30,404 bases of DNA from Sphaerosporella brunnea (taxonomy: Eukaryota > Ascomycota > Pezizomycetes > Pezizales > Pyronemataceae). Position 1 is the stretch's first letter. Each line of letters begins with the position of its first letter. The stretch is taken from the NCBI GenBank assembly GCA_008704415.1, contig VXIS01000446.1:1-30404 (forward strand). The letters are read 5' to 3'. The notes beneath the pieces were generated by a model. The model did not search any database. It had not been told where the DNA came from and saw only the letters and a program-made list of their open reading frames with translations. The translations under genes were made by a program, and so were the position numbers. Shown piece after piece: positions 10,158-20,487 of the stretch.

Positions 10158-10552
10158 CGTGGTGGTTGTGGTGATGATGTGGGTGGGGGTGGGTGGTGAT
10201 GTCGTGGTTTGAAAGGTGGGGGGAATTGGCGAATCACAGGGATTTCTGACTCAGCGGGGCGCTACTCTAGTTGGGGTAAAGCATGGGGGAGCACTCGAGG
10301 GCATCGAATTCGCCACAGCTGGTCAGAGAAACTCCGGCTGCCAGCAGTTTTTTCACATCTGCCCAGAGAGGAATCGGGGGTGTTCCAGAGAGAGAACTGC
10401 TTGCGATATTCACCTCTCTTCTCCATCCTCTCCGCCAAAAGCACCCCGCCGACAGCTCACTGTGCATTTCCGGGTAAGTTTCCTCGCGCGACGTCACGAC
10501 AGTCGAACTCCTCAATCCCGAACCCCCGTCCTATCGTCCCCCGCGTACAACC
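10158..10552. promoter_or_regulatory. Shared (bidirectional) promoter region of complex I subunit and DHODH
   Basis: 395 bp between two divergent start codons; both promoters must lie here or overlap the neighbouring gene. GT-rich sequence (pyrimidine-rich on the minus strand) precedes the complex I ATG, and C/T-rich sequence precedes the DHODH ATG (CGTACAACCATGCCG, a good start context). No TATA box is obvious. One region driving two enzymes that both reduce ubiquinone fits co-regulation, but that is inference. Confidence 0.5.
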
Positions 10553-12006
10553 ATGCCGCTCCTCCGGCCAGCCACAGCCCTGCGGGCCCTGCGGAGCCCC
10601 TCGATCGCCGCCAGCACACAGCAGCGCCCAATCTCGAGCAAAGCGGCCGCCCTCGCCTCGCCCACCAACCGGCTCCGCAACGGCCTCTACGGCACTCTCC
10701 TCCTCGGCCTCCTAGGCTTCGGGTACTCTCCCCTGTCAATTCTCTCTTCGCCAGCTGATTGACCCCTCTCTGCAGCTATATCGAAGCTACTGATACCCGC
10801 TCCTCAATCCACACCTACACCGTCCCCACGCTGCTGCGCTACATCTTCTCCGGCGACGACGTCTCGCGCCCCGGACCCGAGGCCGCCCACGTCTTTGGCC
10901 TCCGTGCCCTCAACCTCGCCCACGCCCTTGGTGTGCCCCTGCGTGAGCGCGGCGATCACCCGTACCTCCCGCACCTCCGCTCCGAGCTCTTCGGCCTCGA
11001 CGTCAACACGCCGCTCGGCATCTCTGCCGGCCTCGACAAGCACGCTGATGCAATCGACGCGCTGTTTGAGCTCTCCCCCTCCATCGCCTTGCTCGAGGTT
11101 GGCTGCGTCACTCCCAAGCCCCAAGACGGCAACGAGCGCCCACGGCTCTTCCGTCTCCCTATCTCAAAGTCGTTTATCAACCGCTACGGTTTCAACTCTA
11201 TCGGCGCGGACGCCGTGGCCCGGCGGCTGCGCGAGCGCGTCAGAAGGTATGCGCGCGAACACGGGATGACGGAGGAGGAAGTCCTCAACTCGCTCGAGAT
11301 TCCCGCAAGTCTCAGGCCCGGCCGGATCCTCGCCGTGCAAATCGGGAAGAACAAGACTACGCCGGAAACGGATATCGAGGCGGTGAAACGCGACTATGTG
11401 GAGTGTGTGCAGAAGCTGGGAAAATACGCCGACGTCATCGTCGTAAACGTCTCCTCCCCCAATACCCCCGGACTGCGCAGCTTGCAGGCGGCGAAGCCAT
11501 TGACGGAGTTGTTGGGCTCGGTGGTTAAGGCTGCGGAACAGGTCGAGCGAGCCAGAAAACCGAAGGTCGTAGTTAAGGTCTCGCCCGACTCGGACTCCCG
11601 GGACCAGATCAGGGATATTTGCCAGGCGGTCAAGAACGCCGGGCTGAAGGGCGTCATCGTCGCTAACACTACCGTCACCCGTCCCCCCGAGCTCACCGCC
11701 TCCCCGCAGACCAGCGAGGAGGAGAAGAGAATTGTGGCTCGCGAGGCCGGGGGGCTTAGCGGCCCCGCGCTCTTGCCCAGGACGTTGAGGCTGGTTAGGG
11801 AGTATAGGAACCAGCTGGGAAGGGATATTGAGGTTATTGCGAGCGGAGGCGTGTCCAGTGGAAAAGACGCGATGGATTGTGTTAAGCAGGGCGCTTCCGG
11901 AGTTATGGGATACACCGGCATGGTTTATGGGGGTGTGGGCTGGTTTGGAAGGGTTGCGCAGGAGCTCGCGGAGGAGGCGGAGAAGTTGAGGAGTAGGAGA
12001 CGATAG
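10553..12006 (+). CDS. Dihydroorotate dehydrogenase (quinone), mitochondrial, class 2
   Basis: Oxidises dihydroorotate to orotate, step 4 of de novo pyrimidine synthesis, passing electrons through FMN to ubiquinone at the inner mitochondrial membrane. Two exons, 10553-10722 and 10776-12006 (53-bp intron), give 466 aa. Residues 1-40 form a basic presequence. Residues ~43-57 (GLYGTLLLGLLGFG) form the membrane segment, so the intron sits at the end of this anchor. Motifs: GLDKHADAID (from 142), FINRYGFNSIG, NVSSPNTPGLRSLQ (281-294, with Ser284 as the class 2 catalytic base by alignment to human Ser215), KVSPD, VANTTVTRP, GGLSGPAL, and the FMN-phosphate site IASGGVSSGKDA...GYTGMVYGG. A ~40-residue insert (RRLRERVRRYAREHGMTEEE onward) is usual in fungal enzymes. 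All key residues are present. It is the orthologue of S. pombe ura3 and of the pyrE-type genes of Aspergillus. Confidence 0.96.
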
Positions 12007-12777
12007 AGTTGGGTTGGGTTATAGAGGGGGTTAGATATTGTTTTTTTTTTTTTTTTTTTCTGGTATTTTAAAATGGAGCGGTGCTTGTTGTTGTTGCTGT
12101 TGTTGTGGCAGGCGAGTGTTTTGTGGTGAATGTTGATTGCCTAGTCTAGTGTTGGGCACAACTCAATTCGCAAGCTTCGTATACGATGACAGTAATATAT
12201 CGAGCCATGAGGCAATTACCAATTCCCGATCCTGAAAGCTGTATAGGCCCCATTTTTTCCTTTAGTGTCGTTCGTGCCCAACGCGGGTGGTCCACCACCA
12301 CCAAAGTTCTTTGCGCTGCATGCGGAGATCCACCCCGGATTACTGCAACGGCGCTGGTGGGGCTCGCCTTAAGCCAGCCAGAGGTTTGAGAGAGCTGGGA
12401 TATGGGCGGGAGTAGCTGGAAAGTTGGAAAGTGCTTGTCTATGTCGGTCAGCGTCGAGGGAGGGTTTTTCCTGGAAGGCTCCTAGGCTCCTAATCTAGAG
12501 TCGCTGTTTAAGCATGGTGTGGAGAAAGAACCCGTATATGTCTGCAAAAACAAACGAAGTAGGAGGGGAAAGGAAGGAGAGAAACTTGACGGATTTGGTG
12601 AATGCGAAGTTTCCAAAATTACATAATCACAAAGCGCGCGTGCTGCGAGTCGTGATCACGTGCATGCAACTTTTCTTGGCGCGGCTTCTCCAGCAACAGC
12701 TCCAAAATAATATCCCCGGCTTCCGCCGCGTCTCCCCCATCCATCATCACAAACACCAACCGATCCCTCCTACCACA
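12007..12777. other. Intergenic, DHODH 3' flank and ORC4 upstream region
   Basis: Contains a run of 19 T (12041-12059) just after the DHODH stop, then TTG-rich DNA. A pair of short inverted sequences, GTGTTGGGCACAAC (12149-12162) and its near complement (12270-12284), may mark a small element. The ORC4 frame is open upstream to 12514, but the leader there looks non-coding. No other gene was seen. Confidence 0.55.
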
Positions 12778-15712
12778 ATGCCTCCAAAACGCAAAGCCCC
12801 CGCCGCCGCCGCCGCCGTCCCCGCCTCGCAAAAGCGGACGCGCCTCGCCGCGGAAGAAGAAAGCGACACCATCGCGGTGAGACCGAAGAGAAAGAGCACG
12901 CCATTGGCAGAAATAGCACCTCCGCCGCCAACGACGACCACGCGCTCGACACGGACGTCGACGAAGTCGGCCACGCCTGCTGCTGCTGCTTCCATTTTCC
13001 AGAAACATAAAGCCAAGGATATCTTCGATATATCGACCTCCGAGGATGACGACTCGGAAGACGACAAGGCGACGAGCAAAGCCGCTGCTACTACTAAAGA
13101 CCTGAAGACTCCCGCGAAGCCGAAGGCTAAACCGCCGCTTAAGACGTACGCCCGCACGAGGGGAAAGAAGGTGGAGCCTGCGTCTGAGGACGACGTCGCT
13201 GAGATGCGGCCCGCGTCCGTTCTGAAATCTACGGCGACTGGCTCGAGGGTCAACACCCCTGCGAGGCTTCGTGCGAAGAAGGCGGCTGTTGTTTCCGATG
13301 TGACAGAGGAGGCCGTCCCCAAACCGGCCAAGAAGACACCGGCGACGAGACGCGTGAAGAAGGCGACCCCTGTTTCGGAGGACAAAGACGAGGTCATTGT
13401 TTCCGATGCGGCAGAGGAGGCTGTTCCCAAACCGGCCAAGAAGACACCGGCGACGAGACGCGTGAAGAAGGCGACCCCTGTTTCGGAGGACAAAGAGGAG
13501 GTCATTGTTTCCGATGCGGCAGAGGAGGCTGTTCCCAAACCGGCCAAGAAGACACCGGCGACGAGACGCGTGAAGAAGGCGACCCCTGTTTCGGAGGACA
13601 AAGACGAGGTCATTATTTCCGATGCGCCGGAGGATGCCGTTCTCAAACCGGCCAAAAAAGCACCGGCGACCAGACGTGTGAAGAAGGCGACCCCTGCTTC
13701 GGAGGACAAAGAGGAGGCTGCCTCTGCGGCTTCGTCGACGGTCAGTGCGGGGAAGAAGACGCCAACTACTCGTTCGCGTGGGCCTGTCGCTGGGAAAGAG
13801 GACTCCACGCCAAAGACGGCGGTGAAGCCGTTGACTGCGCCGCCCAAGACGGCACGGAAAAAAGCGATTAGTTCTGCCCCAAAGACGAAAAGGCAGGCGT
13901 TGATGGGAGTGGGAGTGCCCGCTGGAGGAGAGGAGATGACGCCCAGCGCCAGAAGGACGGGTGTTTTCGAGCCTCCGGAGGAGCAGGAGAACGAGGTGGT
14001 GGTGGAGGAAGAGGTCGCCGATGAGGATGAGGATGTGATTACCAAGGATGGGAAGATTGCCCCCGTAAGCGCCTTAACCAAGAGTGCTTCGAAAAAGAGG
14101 CCTTCAGCTGGAAGGCCATCACTGGGAACCGAGGGCTTGGAGGATCCATTTGCTGTGCCTAGTCGAGTGTTGAAGGCAGCACGGGAGGAAAAGAGTGTGC
14201 CGGTTGTGAAGAAGGGGGGACGACCTAAGAAACAAGTGGTTACTACTGACACCTCCCCACAAGCGCCAGAAGGGTTGGCAAAGGATATCGAGGTTTCAGA
14301 GGAAGATGTTCAGGCGCTGAAGCATCACATTCTCGCAAAGGTCATGGGCCGAAAACGGCTCGACCTCGTTGGAATCGACGAAGAATACAGGTAGGTGGAC
14401 TTCTCCTCTTTCTTTGTCCTACGCTCACAAGTCTAGCCATGTCTACCAGCTGCTCGAGCAAACCGTCACCGCCGGTGAAGGCAACTCGATGTTGATCATC
14501 GGTGCACGGGGTTCCGGAAAGACCGCTCTGGTTGAAACTGCACTCTCCTCTCTAACAGAGTTGCACTCGGGGGAATTCCACGTTGTGCGTCTCAGTGGAT
14601 TGGTGCAGACTGACGACAAGCTCGCCCTCCGCGAGATCTGGCGTCAGTTGGGCGTCGAAATGGAGCTGGACGAAAGTGAGCAGCCCAAGACCACGAACTT
14701 TGCCGACACCTTGCAATCGATTCTAGCAATCCTCTCCCATCCGGATGAGATCCAGGCGCAGTCCGAGGACGTCGACGGTATCGAAGACCAGGATCCTGCT
14801 AGGACTGCAACGGCTGTTGTATTCATCCTCGACGAGTTCGACCACTTTGCCCTGCATCCCAGACAGACGCTGCTGTACAACCTCTTCGACATTGCGCAGG
14901 CCAAGAAGGCGCCCATCGCGGTGCTCGGCCTGACCTGCAAAGTCAATGTCGTCGACTCCCTCGAGAAGCGCGTCAAGAGCCGTTTCAGCCACCGAACGGT
15001 GCACCTGAAGCTTCCCAACAGTCTTGATTCCTTCTGGAATGTCGTCAAAGAGGGGTTGTCTGTAGACGTGGCCACGGCCAGCACGATGGGGGAGTACGCC
15101 TCCGTGTGGAACGACGAATATCTTGAGGTATTCTACCATCACTCATCCACCTTACTATTTCTGTACTTACTTTAGCAGAATCTGAAAGAGACAAAAGAAT
15201 TCGCCTCCCTCCTATGCAGCGTCTATGCCACCTCCAAAACTGTAGCACCAATCTTCAACGCCGCTATCCTCGCCCTCTCTTCGATCACCACCTCCTCCCC
15301 CTTCCCGGCTGCAACCGCCTACGTGCGAGCCCTCGCTCCGCCTGCCTCAAACCTCGAGCTCCTCCCCTCCCTCTCCGACATCCAGATCGCCCTCATAATC
15401 TGTGCAGCGCGCCTCGAGGTACTGCGAGACACTGAAACCGTCAACTTTGAGATGGTATGGCACGAATACGAGGAGCTGGTCAAGAAGACCAAAGTCCCCG
15501 GCACTCCCGGCGCGGGCGGCACAGTGGGCAAGAACTGGAGCAAGGCGATTGCTACTGGAGCTTGGGAGGGGCTGGAGAAGATGGGGTTGGTGGTGGCCAT
15601 TAGTGGGGGTGGTAGGAGGCTTTGGAGAGTTGATGTTGGCCTCATGGAGATTAGGGAGTGGGTTAAGAATAGGCCGGGCAACTGGGGGAGGTGGTGCAAG
15701 GAGGTTGTTTAG
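12778..15712 (+). CDS. ORC4: Origin recognition complex subunit 4 (ORC4, AAA+ ATPase) with long basic N-terminal extension
   Basis: A subunit of the six-protein ORC that marks replication origins and loads MCM helicase in G1. Exons 12778-14390, 14437-15127 and 15179-15712 give 945 aa. Residues 1-~520 are a Lys/Ala/Pro/Thr-rich disordered extension with four 36-aa repeats (172-315) and an AT-hook-like GGRPKKQ near residue 481. The AAA+ core follows: HVYQLLEQTV, Walker A GARGSGKT (560-567) and Walker B VVFILDEFD (665-673); then KSRFSHR and a winged-helix C-terminus. Animal ORC4 is about 440 aa and lacks the extension. Fission yeast Orc4 has a long N-terminus with nine AT-hooks that binds AT-rich DNA, and this extension may play that role (inference). 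ATG 12778 was chosen for its ACCACAATG context; the frame is open upstream to 12514. The last intron has a tandem acceptor (TAGCAG), so exon 3 may start at 15176, adding one Gln. Confidence 0.92.
13291..13722 (+). repeat. Four tandem 108-bp repeats inside ORC4
   Basis: The units start at 13291, 13399, 13507 and 13615. Each encodes 36 residues of the type VSDAAEEAVPKPAKKTPATR, then RVKKATPVSEDKEEVI. Units 1-3 are nearly identical at the DNA level; unit 4 is more diverged (ISDAPEDAVLKPAKKAP). Each unit alternates an acidic half and a basic half (KPAKKTPATRRVKK). This suggests recent in-frame amplification and probable copy-number variation between strains. Confidence 0.93.
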
Positions 15713-17127
15713 CCGCTGCTGCATGGTTTTGTTGGCGTTTGGGGATACCTTTTTTTCGATGCGCTATGCTATTGGGTGATGGCAATTGAGATATTTTACT
15801 TCTGGGTTTCTTTTCTGGCGTAGCATAGAGTGTTGGGGTTTTGCGAGCTTCTTTTGTTGACTAGAAGTCGTTTGTACTTTTTATAGTACTGAGTCTACTC
15901 TTTAGCAGTATCTTCAATACCCCCAATAAAAAAATGAAGAAGAGCCGCAGAACAGCGCCAACAGCCCAGCCAGGAGAATATGCGTCACATTGAAAATCAT
16001 CATCATGTATATATACTCTGTGACACTGCAGTACTGTATACATCCACAAAGTAATCCCCGGGCTCGGGCCGTCATAATCTACCCAGGTTGCATACGGGCA
16101 GGACAATAAACTTGATTACCGTACGTATTCTTTTTTGGAGCGAAAAGGCTGTCTTTTCGGTAAGGCCTCCGCCAACAATCTACAGCACGTTTTGAACCAC
16201 AACCTTTTCATCCAGCGAGTGTTGGCTGGGGCTAGTCCAAGTCCCAACGGCTTACTCATCCCCTCGCGGAAAGTTCTCTATGTCTGCGGGAATCTGAAGG
16301 TCGTCTGTTCAATCCGGGGCTGGCACGTTTTTTTTTTTTTTTTTTTTTTTTGGCTTTTGCTTTGATGTTGGGGCGGGTTGGGGGGGGGGGGGGCACAAGC
16401 AAGAGCTTCATTTAGCGGAGAGGATTGACGGAGCCAACGCTCACCGTGTGTTGGTAACTTCATCTGATATGAGTGTTAACTTTACACTTTGCGGGGTTTC
16501 AAATGGGTAGCTAGCTGCAAGGAGGCAAGACACCATGACGGAATGGTCTTTCCAACTTGGAACAAAAATACTTGAGCAGGGTTAGCTTCCGGTACGGAGA
16601 GCTGGATTTGCACGGGTTCCCATATGTGATATCTCTAACTGCGATGAACTTACCTTTTAGTATACTGGCCATCATATAATGAAGGACAATCCTTGCAGGT
16701 AACTGTGACCTGATGTCGGGCCACGCTATTTTGAGAAACAAGGGACCAGAAACACAACACTGTATTGATATTCCGCCGCGTCTGCAACGCTGATGGATCT
16801 GATAAATGAATGCCGCTAGTCAGTGGGGAAGCTGAAAACACTATCTGTTTCAAGCGTCAAGGTTTTTCCAGGCCGTCAAATACTGACACAATAAGGAAGC
16901 TTGGTGTGTGGTATCAGTTTCTGATGGATTTGAATAATGTCTCGGCGAAACGCAAAAACTCGCAGCCAATGATTTCTGTCCGCCTTACAAACGTCAAGTT
17001 TCAAAGAATACTACACGTTTTGTACTTTCACTTAGCTGGAAAAATTCCTTCTAGGCCTGATATAAGCCATCGACCATATTGTCGAAGCTTCATCTTTGCC
17101 TGTTTGCAAAATGCCGGCATTGTAGTA
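15713..17127. other. Gene-free stretch downstream of ORC4
   Basis: An AATAAA (15925-15930) on the plus strand could be the ORC4 polyadenylation signal. A run of 24 T (16328-16351) is followed 28 bp later by 14 G (16380-16393). Short open frames here have no recognisable content. No tRNA or other RNA gene was found by eye. Confidence 0.5.
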
Positions 17128-17129
17128 TA

Positions 17130-17531
17130 CTATGGCGGCCGAGTGCCAAGTCAAAAAAATTCTGATTGGCCAAAGCAACGCCGCAAGCAACGAAGTGAAT
17201 AAAATGATAATTCCGTGATGGCAATGCTTTGTTGCACTGTCTGTGACTAGGAACAGACCCCGCTGGGTGTGGGGCAGAAAGGTGTTTGCGACTTGGCATT
17301 GTGCGGCCATGCGGACCCATGTAGCGCAGCGGGAGTGCGATGCCTGGCGGCGTTTCTTCACGTCTGATAATACCACGACCCTCCGGCAAAACAGCTAGCC
17401 CGCGGTTACGCAGTTATATGCGAGGTTAAGGACAATTCTAATGGCTTAATATTGAATTTATTTCTCTTCCCTGCTTTTTGCAACGCTGCAGCCAATCAGA
17501 ATTTTTTTGACTTGGCACTCGGCCGCCATAG
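17130..17531. mobile_element. MITE-like element with perfect 41-bp terminal inverted repeats and TA target duplication
   Basis: The left TIR 17130-17170 starts CTATGGCGGCCGAGTGCCAA and ends CTGATTGGC. The right TIR 17491-17531 is its exact reverse complement. Both sides are flanked by TA (17128-17129 and 17532-17533), the target duplication of Tc1/mariner-type insertions. The element is 402 bp with no coding potential, so it must have been moved by a transposase encoded elsewhere. An internal imperfect copy of the right end (GACTTGGCATTGTGCGGCCA, from 17290) suggests a nested or rearranged structure. Perfect TIRs point to recent activity. Confidence 0.88.
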
Positions 17532-17533
17532 TA

Positions 17534-18683
17534 GACAAGTCACACTAAACAGATTTGGGTACCTACTGATACGCGGACTACATCACTACAAGAACCTGTA
17601 TTGCGGTGGGAAGCTTGTTGTCAGTGCTGGAGAATGATCAAGATCCAGCTCAGGTGACAGTCATGGCAGGAAGGGGTTTTATTGTACAACAAGGGAAGCA
17701 CATCGGCCCAGTGTCGCTGAGCTTGAGAGAAACAAGTGATGAATGGTAAGGCAAACCTGATCGCCTTAGAGACCATGACTACCGCTCAGCGGATTGGTTC
17801 GCTTCGTTGAGTTGCTCCCATCAGTCAGTTTCTCCACCCTCTTTCTAAATCAGAGTTGGGCCTGGAGCAGGTGGTAAGGGGGGCTTGATTACCCTTGAGC
17901 AATACCATGAAGTACTGAACCGGCAGTCTACTCTACTGTAGCGAGTGTTGAGGTTGGTTTAAAAGTTTATGGTGACAGTGACAGAACGCGCTGTGGGAAC
18001 ACAATTTTCGAGCGACATAATTAAGGCATATATGGCGTCGCCTGGGATGCCCGACAACATGAACAAAAGCGTCGCCTGTTCTGTCTCGAGCCCACACCCT
18101 CCAAAGAAGCCAGTATACCGTTGCCTAATGGATGGATCGCCAGCTGAAGGATACTGAAGATGAAAAAGATTTGGAGCCCGACGAGGGCAGCTATTGCAGC
18201 ACTTCTCCTCTCTAATTTGAGGTGGGCCGCTAGCTATACAGGTGCTCTGTTAGGCGGCCTTTACACCGGCAGTGACAGGTTTTTTCTCAAGTCTTTTTTT
18301 TTTTCGAGAAACAGCCCAATCGTATGAACACCCTGGCGTTCCAACGCTCGCTACAGTATTCTGGGCCGCCCCTGTTGACCCCCCAGACCAGCATCTCCAA
18401 GTCCTTCAGCCCGCCGCCGGGACAGCTCCCGGCTCCCCTCCCAAAAACTGATATTACCCAACCACGAGTATTTCTCGTAGAAAGGGAACAGAGCAAGCTA
18501 CCTACACTTCTGCGGTTGGCCAGCCTCGCTCTCCTGAAGCGCAAGGCCTCAGAGGCTCGCAGCGGTGGCACCAAGCAGTGAATCCAGCAGAGCACGAGCC
18601 TCCGCGCTTCCTACACACTATGGGAGAAGACTGGTAGTCGACCAGCCCTCAAGATAGAGAGGAAGCCGCTCGCATCCCGGTAT
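17534..18683. other. Gene-free stretch between two MITE-like elements
   Basis: Short frames occur on both strands (for example 18324-18581), but none has a recognisable domain. A segment at 18241-18270 (AGGCGGCCTTTACACCGG) resembles the TIR of the element at 18684 and may be a decayed relative. Confidence 0.45.
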
Positions 18684-18916
18684 TATGGTGCAAGCGGCCT
18701 TAAACCGACCCGTCGCTCAAAGTTTCCCCGACTTCAATAACATCACAAGATTGCGCGACTGGTGGAAGCCAGCGCCTCAGTCTTACAGAGCGCATCTTAT
18801 TTAGGGGACGGCAGGGCTGTTTCCCCAGAGTCCTCACGTGGTGATCAGTTTATTATAAACAGTCGTTGCCGTCTCCACCACCGCCGACGGGTCGGTTTAA
18901 GGCCGCCTGCACCATA
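18684..18916. mobile_element. MITE-like element, 233 bp, 32-bp near-perfect terminal inverted repeats
   Basis: The left end 18684-18715 begins TATGGTGCAAGCGGCCTTAA and ends ACCGACCCGTCG. The right end 18885-18916 is its reverse complement with one mismatch (CAG for CAA). The outermost TA on each side may be the target duplication, leaving TIRs that start TGGTGCA. There is no coding content. The TIR differs from the element at 17130, so it is a separate family. Confidence 0.78.
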
Positions 18917-20487
18917 TCAGCTTCTTACCGGGCATGCAATCACAGCACCGTATCTCAAGGAGAAGCTCCGTTTGTTTGTAATCAGGTAAACTGAATACTA
19001 GTAGGCACTTGAATCGTAAAGAATCCTGACGTATATCGGATGAATCGCTGTACTGCCCATGAGTTGGATGATGATTGGTGTGCTTTTATAGCTTTAGAGC
19101 TTGGGGTCTGGATACGGCCCTGAAATTGCAAATGCTCGAAATGTTCAGCAGTTTGAGGGGCCCACGCCCGCCGTACAGCCTCTCCATCGACGCGGCTGTG
19201 GTACGCTGCTTCTTTGACTCGTCGCTTCTTACAGTTAATGCCATCACCTGCTGTAGCTGCCTAGCCCACTGTCGTGCTTGTACCTTTCAAATGACATGCT
19301 GGGCTGCGTTCACTCCAGACTTGTCAGCTTGACAAACCCATATTAAGTTTTTATACATGCTTCTACTTTGGAAAACAAACATGGAATATTTGTCCTACAG
19401 CCATCCAGAATATTAAATTGTAACAAGGAGGGCTGGGAGCAGAGCGAAGGAGGCCCAAGGTACTCGTGTACGGATAGAGCAAGAACAGGATCCAAGAGGT
19501 GCTACGCACAGGGTTCAAGGTTCGAAAGCGTGAACAAGCTGTATTCAGGATGAGATACGAAGGTTCAGTGAAGAGGAAAGGAAAGCAAGCAACAAAGCGG
19601 AAGCGGAGGCTCCTCTCGTAGGAAAAGTTTTTCGTTTGGACATTGTGGTGGTTTTGTGTGCTGTTGCAACTCAAATGCGCCACACTCTTGCAGGTCACCG
19701 TCCAAGTCTATAAAAAGTTGACGTTACTCAATAAACCAAGCTTTTACAGGCCAAATAGCGACGTTACCTTGCCTTCCTCCAACTACGAAAGTCTTGTTGT
19801 TGTGCTATAACGCGAAGTATTACTAAAAGAGCTGTCTAACAGAGTATCATATTTTGGGTAAGAGATCCCCTTCCCAGATTTGGTTAGCTGCAAAAAGTTG
19901 CCTTAAAAGACAATGAAAATCACCAAATATGGTCCATCAGTTGCCATTTTGAGAAAATGTTCACAAGAAAAAAAAAACAAATTTATCGGTGTATCTTTTA
20001 CCTGAGATAATACGGTAACAGGAACCTTCAGACCGTACAGTCCGAGTCGTTTTCAACCAGTTTGGTTTAGGGTCTCGCTCAGAGTATTGGTGTGTTGCCC
20101 ATTCCCTGATTGCTAGGTCCTGCCCGCACCATACTGTCCCAAGTATCCGCTATAAAGAGATCTATATCGTAATCATGTAGGGAGCTTAAGGCCAAGGCTA
20201 GACTGATTTAAATGCAGAAAAAAAAAAAAAAAAAAAAAAAAAAAGTCAAACATGCACAATTACTCCATCCCATATCATATCCTTCCAGCAGTAGCAAACA
20301 AACCCATAAATAGCCACGCCACAGTAAAAAATAGCACACGTAACTATCACAAACAGCACGATAAAAAAAAAAAAAAATTTAAAAAAAGAAACTATTAAAA
20401 GAAAAAAGCAACAATTCATCGCAGTGCGCAGCCGTAGCAGCTAGTCGTAGTATGTATGAGACCTATTCCCCTTCCCCCTACTCCCTT
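18917..20487. other. Gene-free stretch with a solo TIR-like end and a 27-A tract
   Basis: At 19873 CCAGATTTGGTTAGCTGCAA matches the left end of the element at 7664: the first 15 bases are identical and about 25 of 30 match, but no convincing partner was found. A run of 27 A lies at 20218-20244, and further A-rich DNA up to 20405 probably belongs to the 3' flank of the minus-strand gene. No coding sequence was recognised. Confidence 0.5.

Noticed and set aside
12514..12777. Upstream extension of the ORC4 frame to an ATG at 12514
   Set aside because: The leader translation (VWRKNPYMSAKTNEVGGERK onward) looks non-coding, whereas ATG 12778 has a strong context and begins a typical basic PPKRKAP start.
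12747..14252. 501-codon open frame antisense to ORC4
   Set aside because: A shadow of the Lys/Ala/Thr-rich ORC4 extension; the antisense translation is Ser/Ala/Val low complexity and repeats with the 108-bp units.
16290..16325. Possible tRNA T-loop (GTTCAATCC)
   Set aside because: The flanking bases do not pair as a T stem and no acceptor stem or A box could be found.
16810..17202. 130-codon frame running into the MITE left end
   Set aside because: No recognisable content; part of it is the terminal inverted repeat itself.
18287..18595. Overlapping frames of 102 (-) and 85 (+) codons
   Set aside because: No domain or homologue recognised, no introns or start context, in repeat-bearing intergenic DNA.
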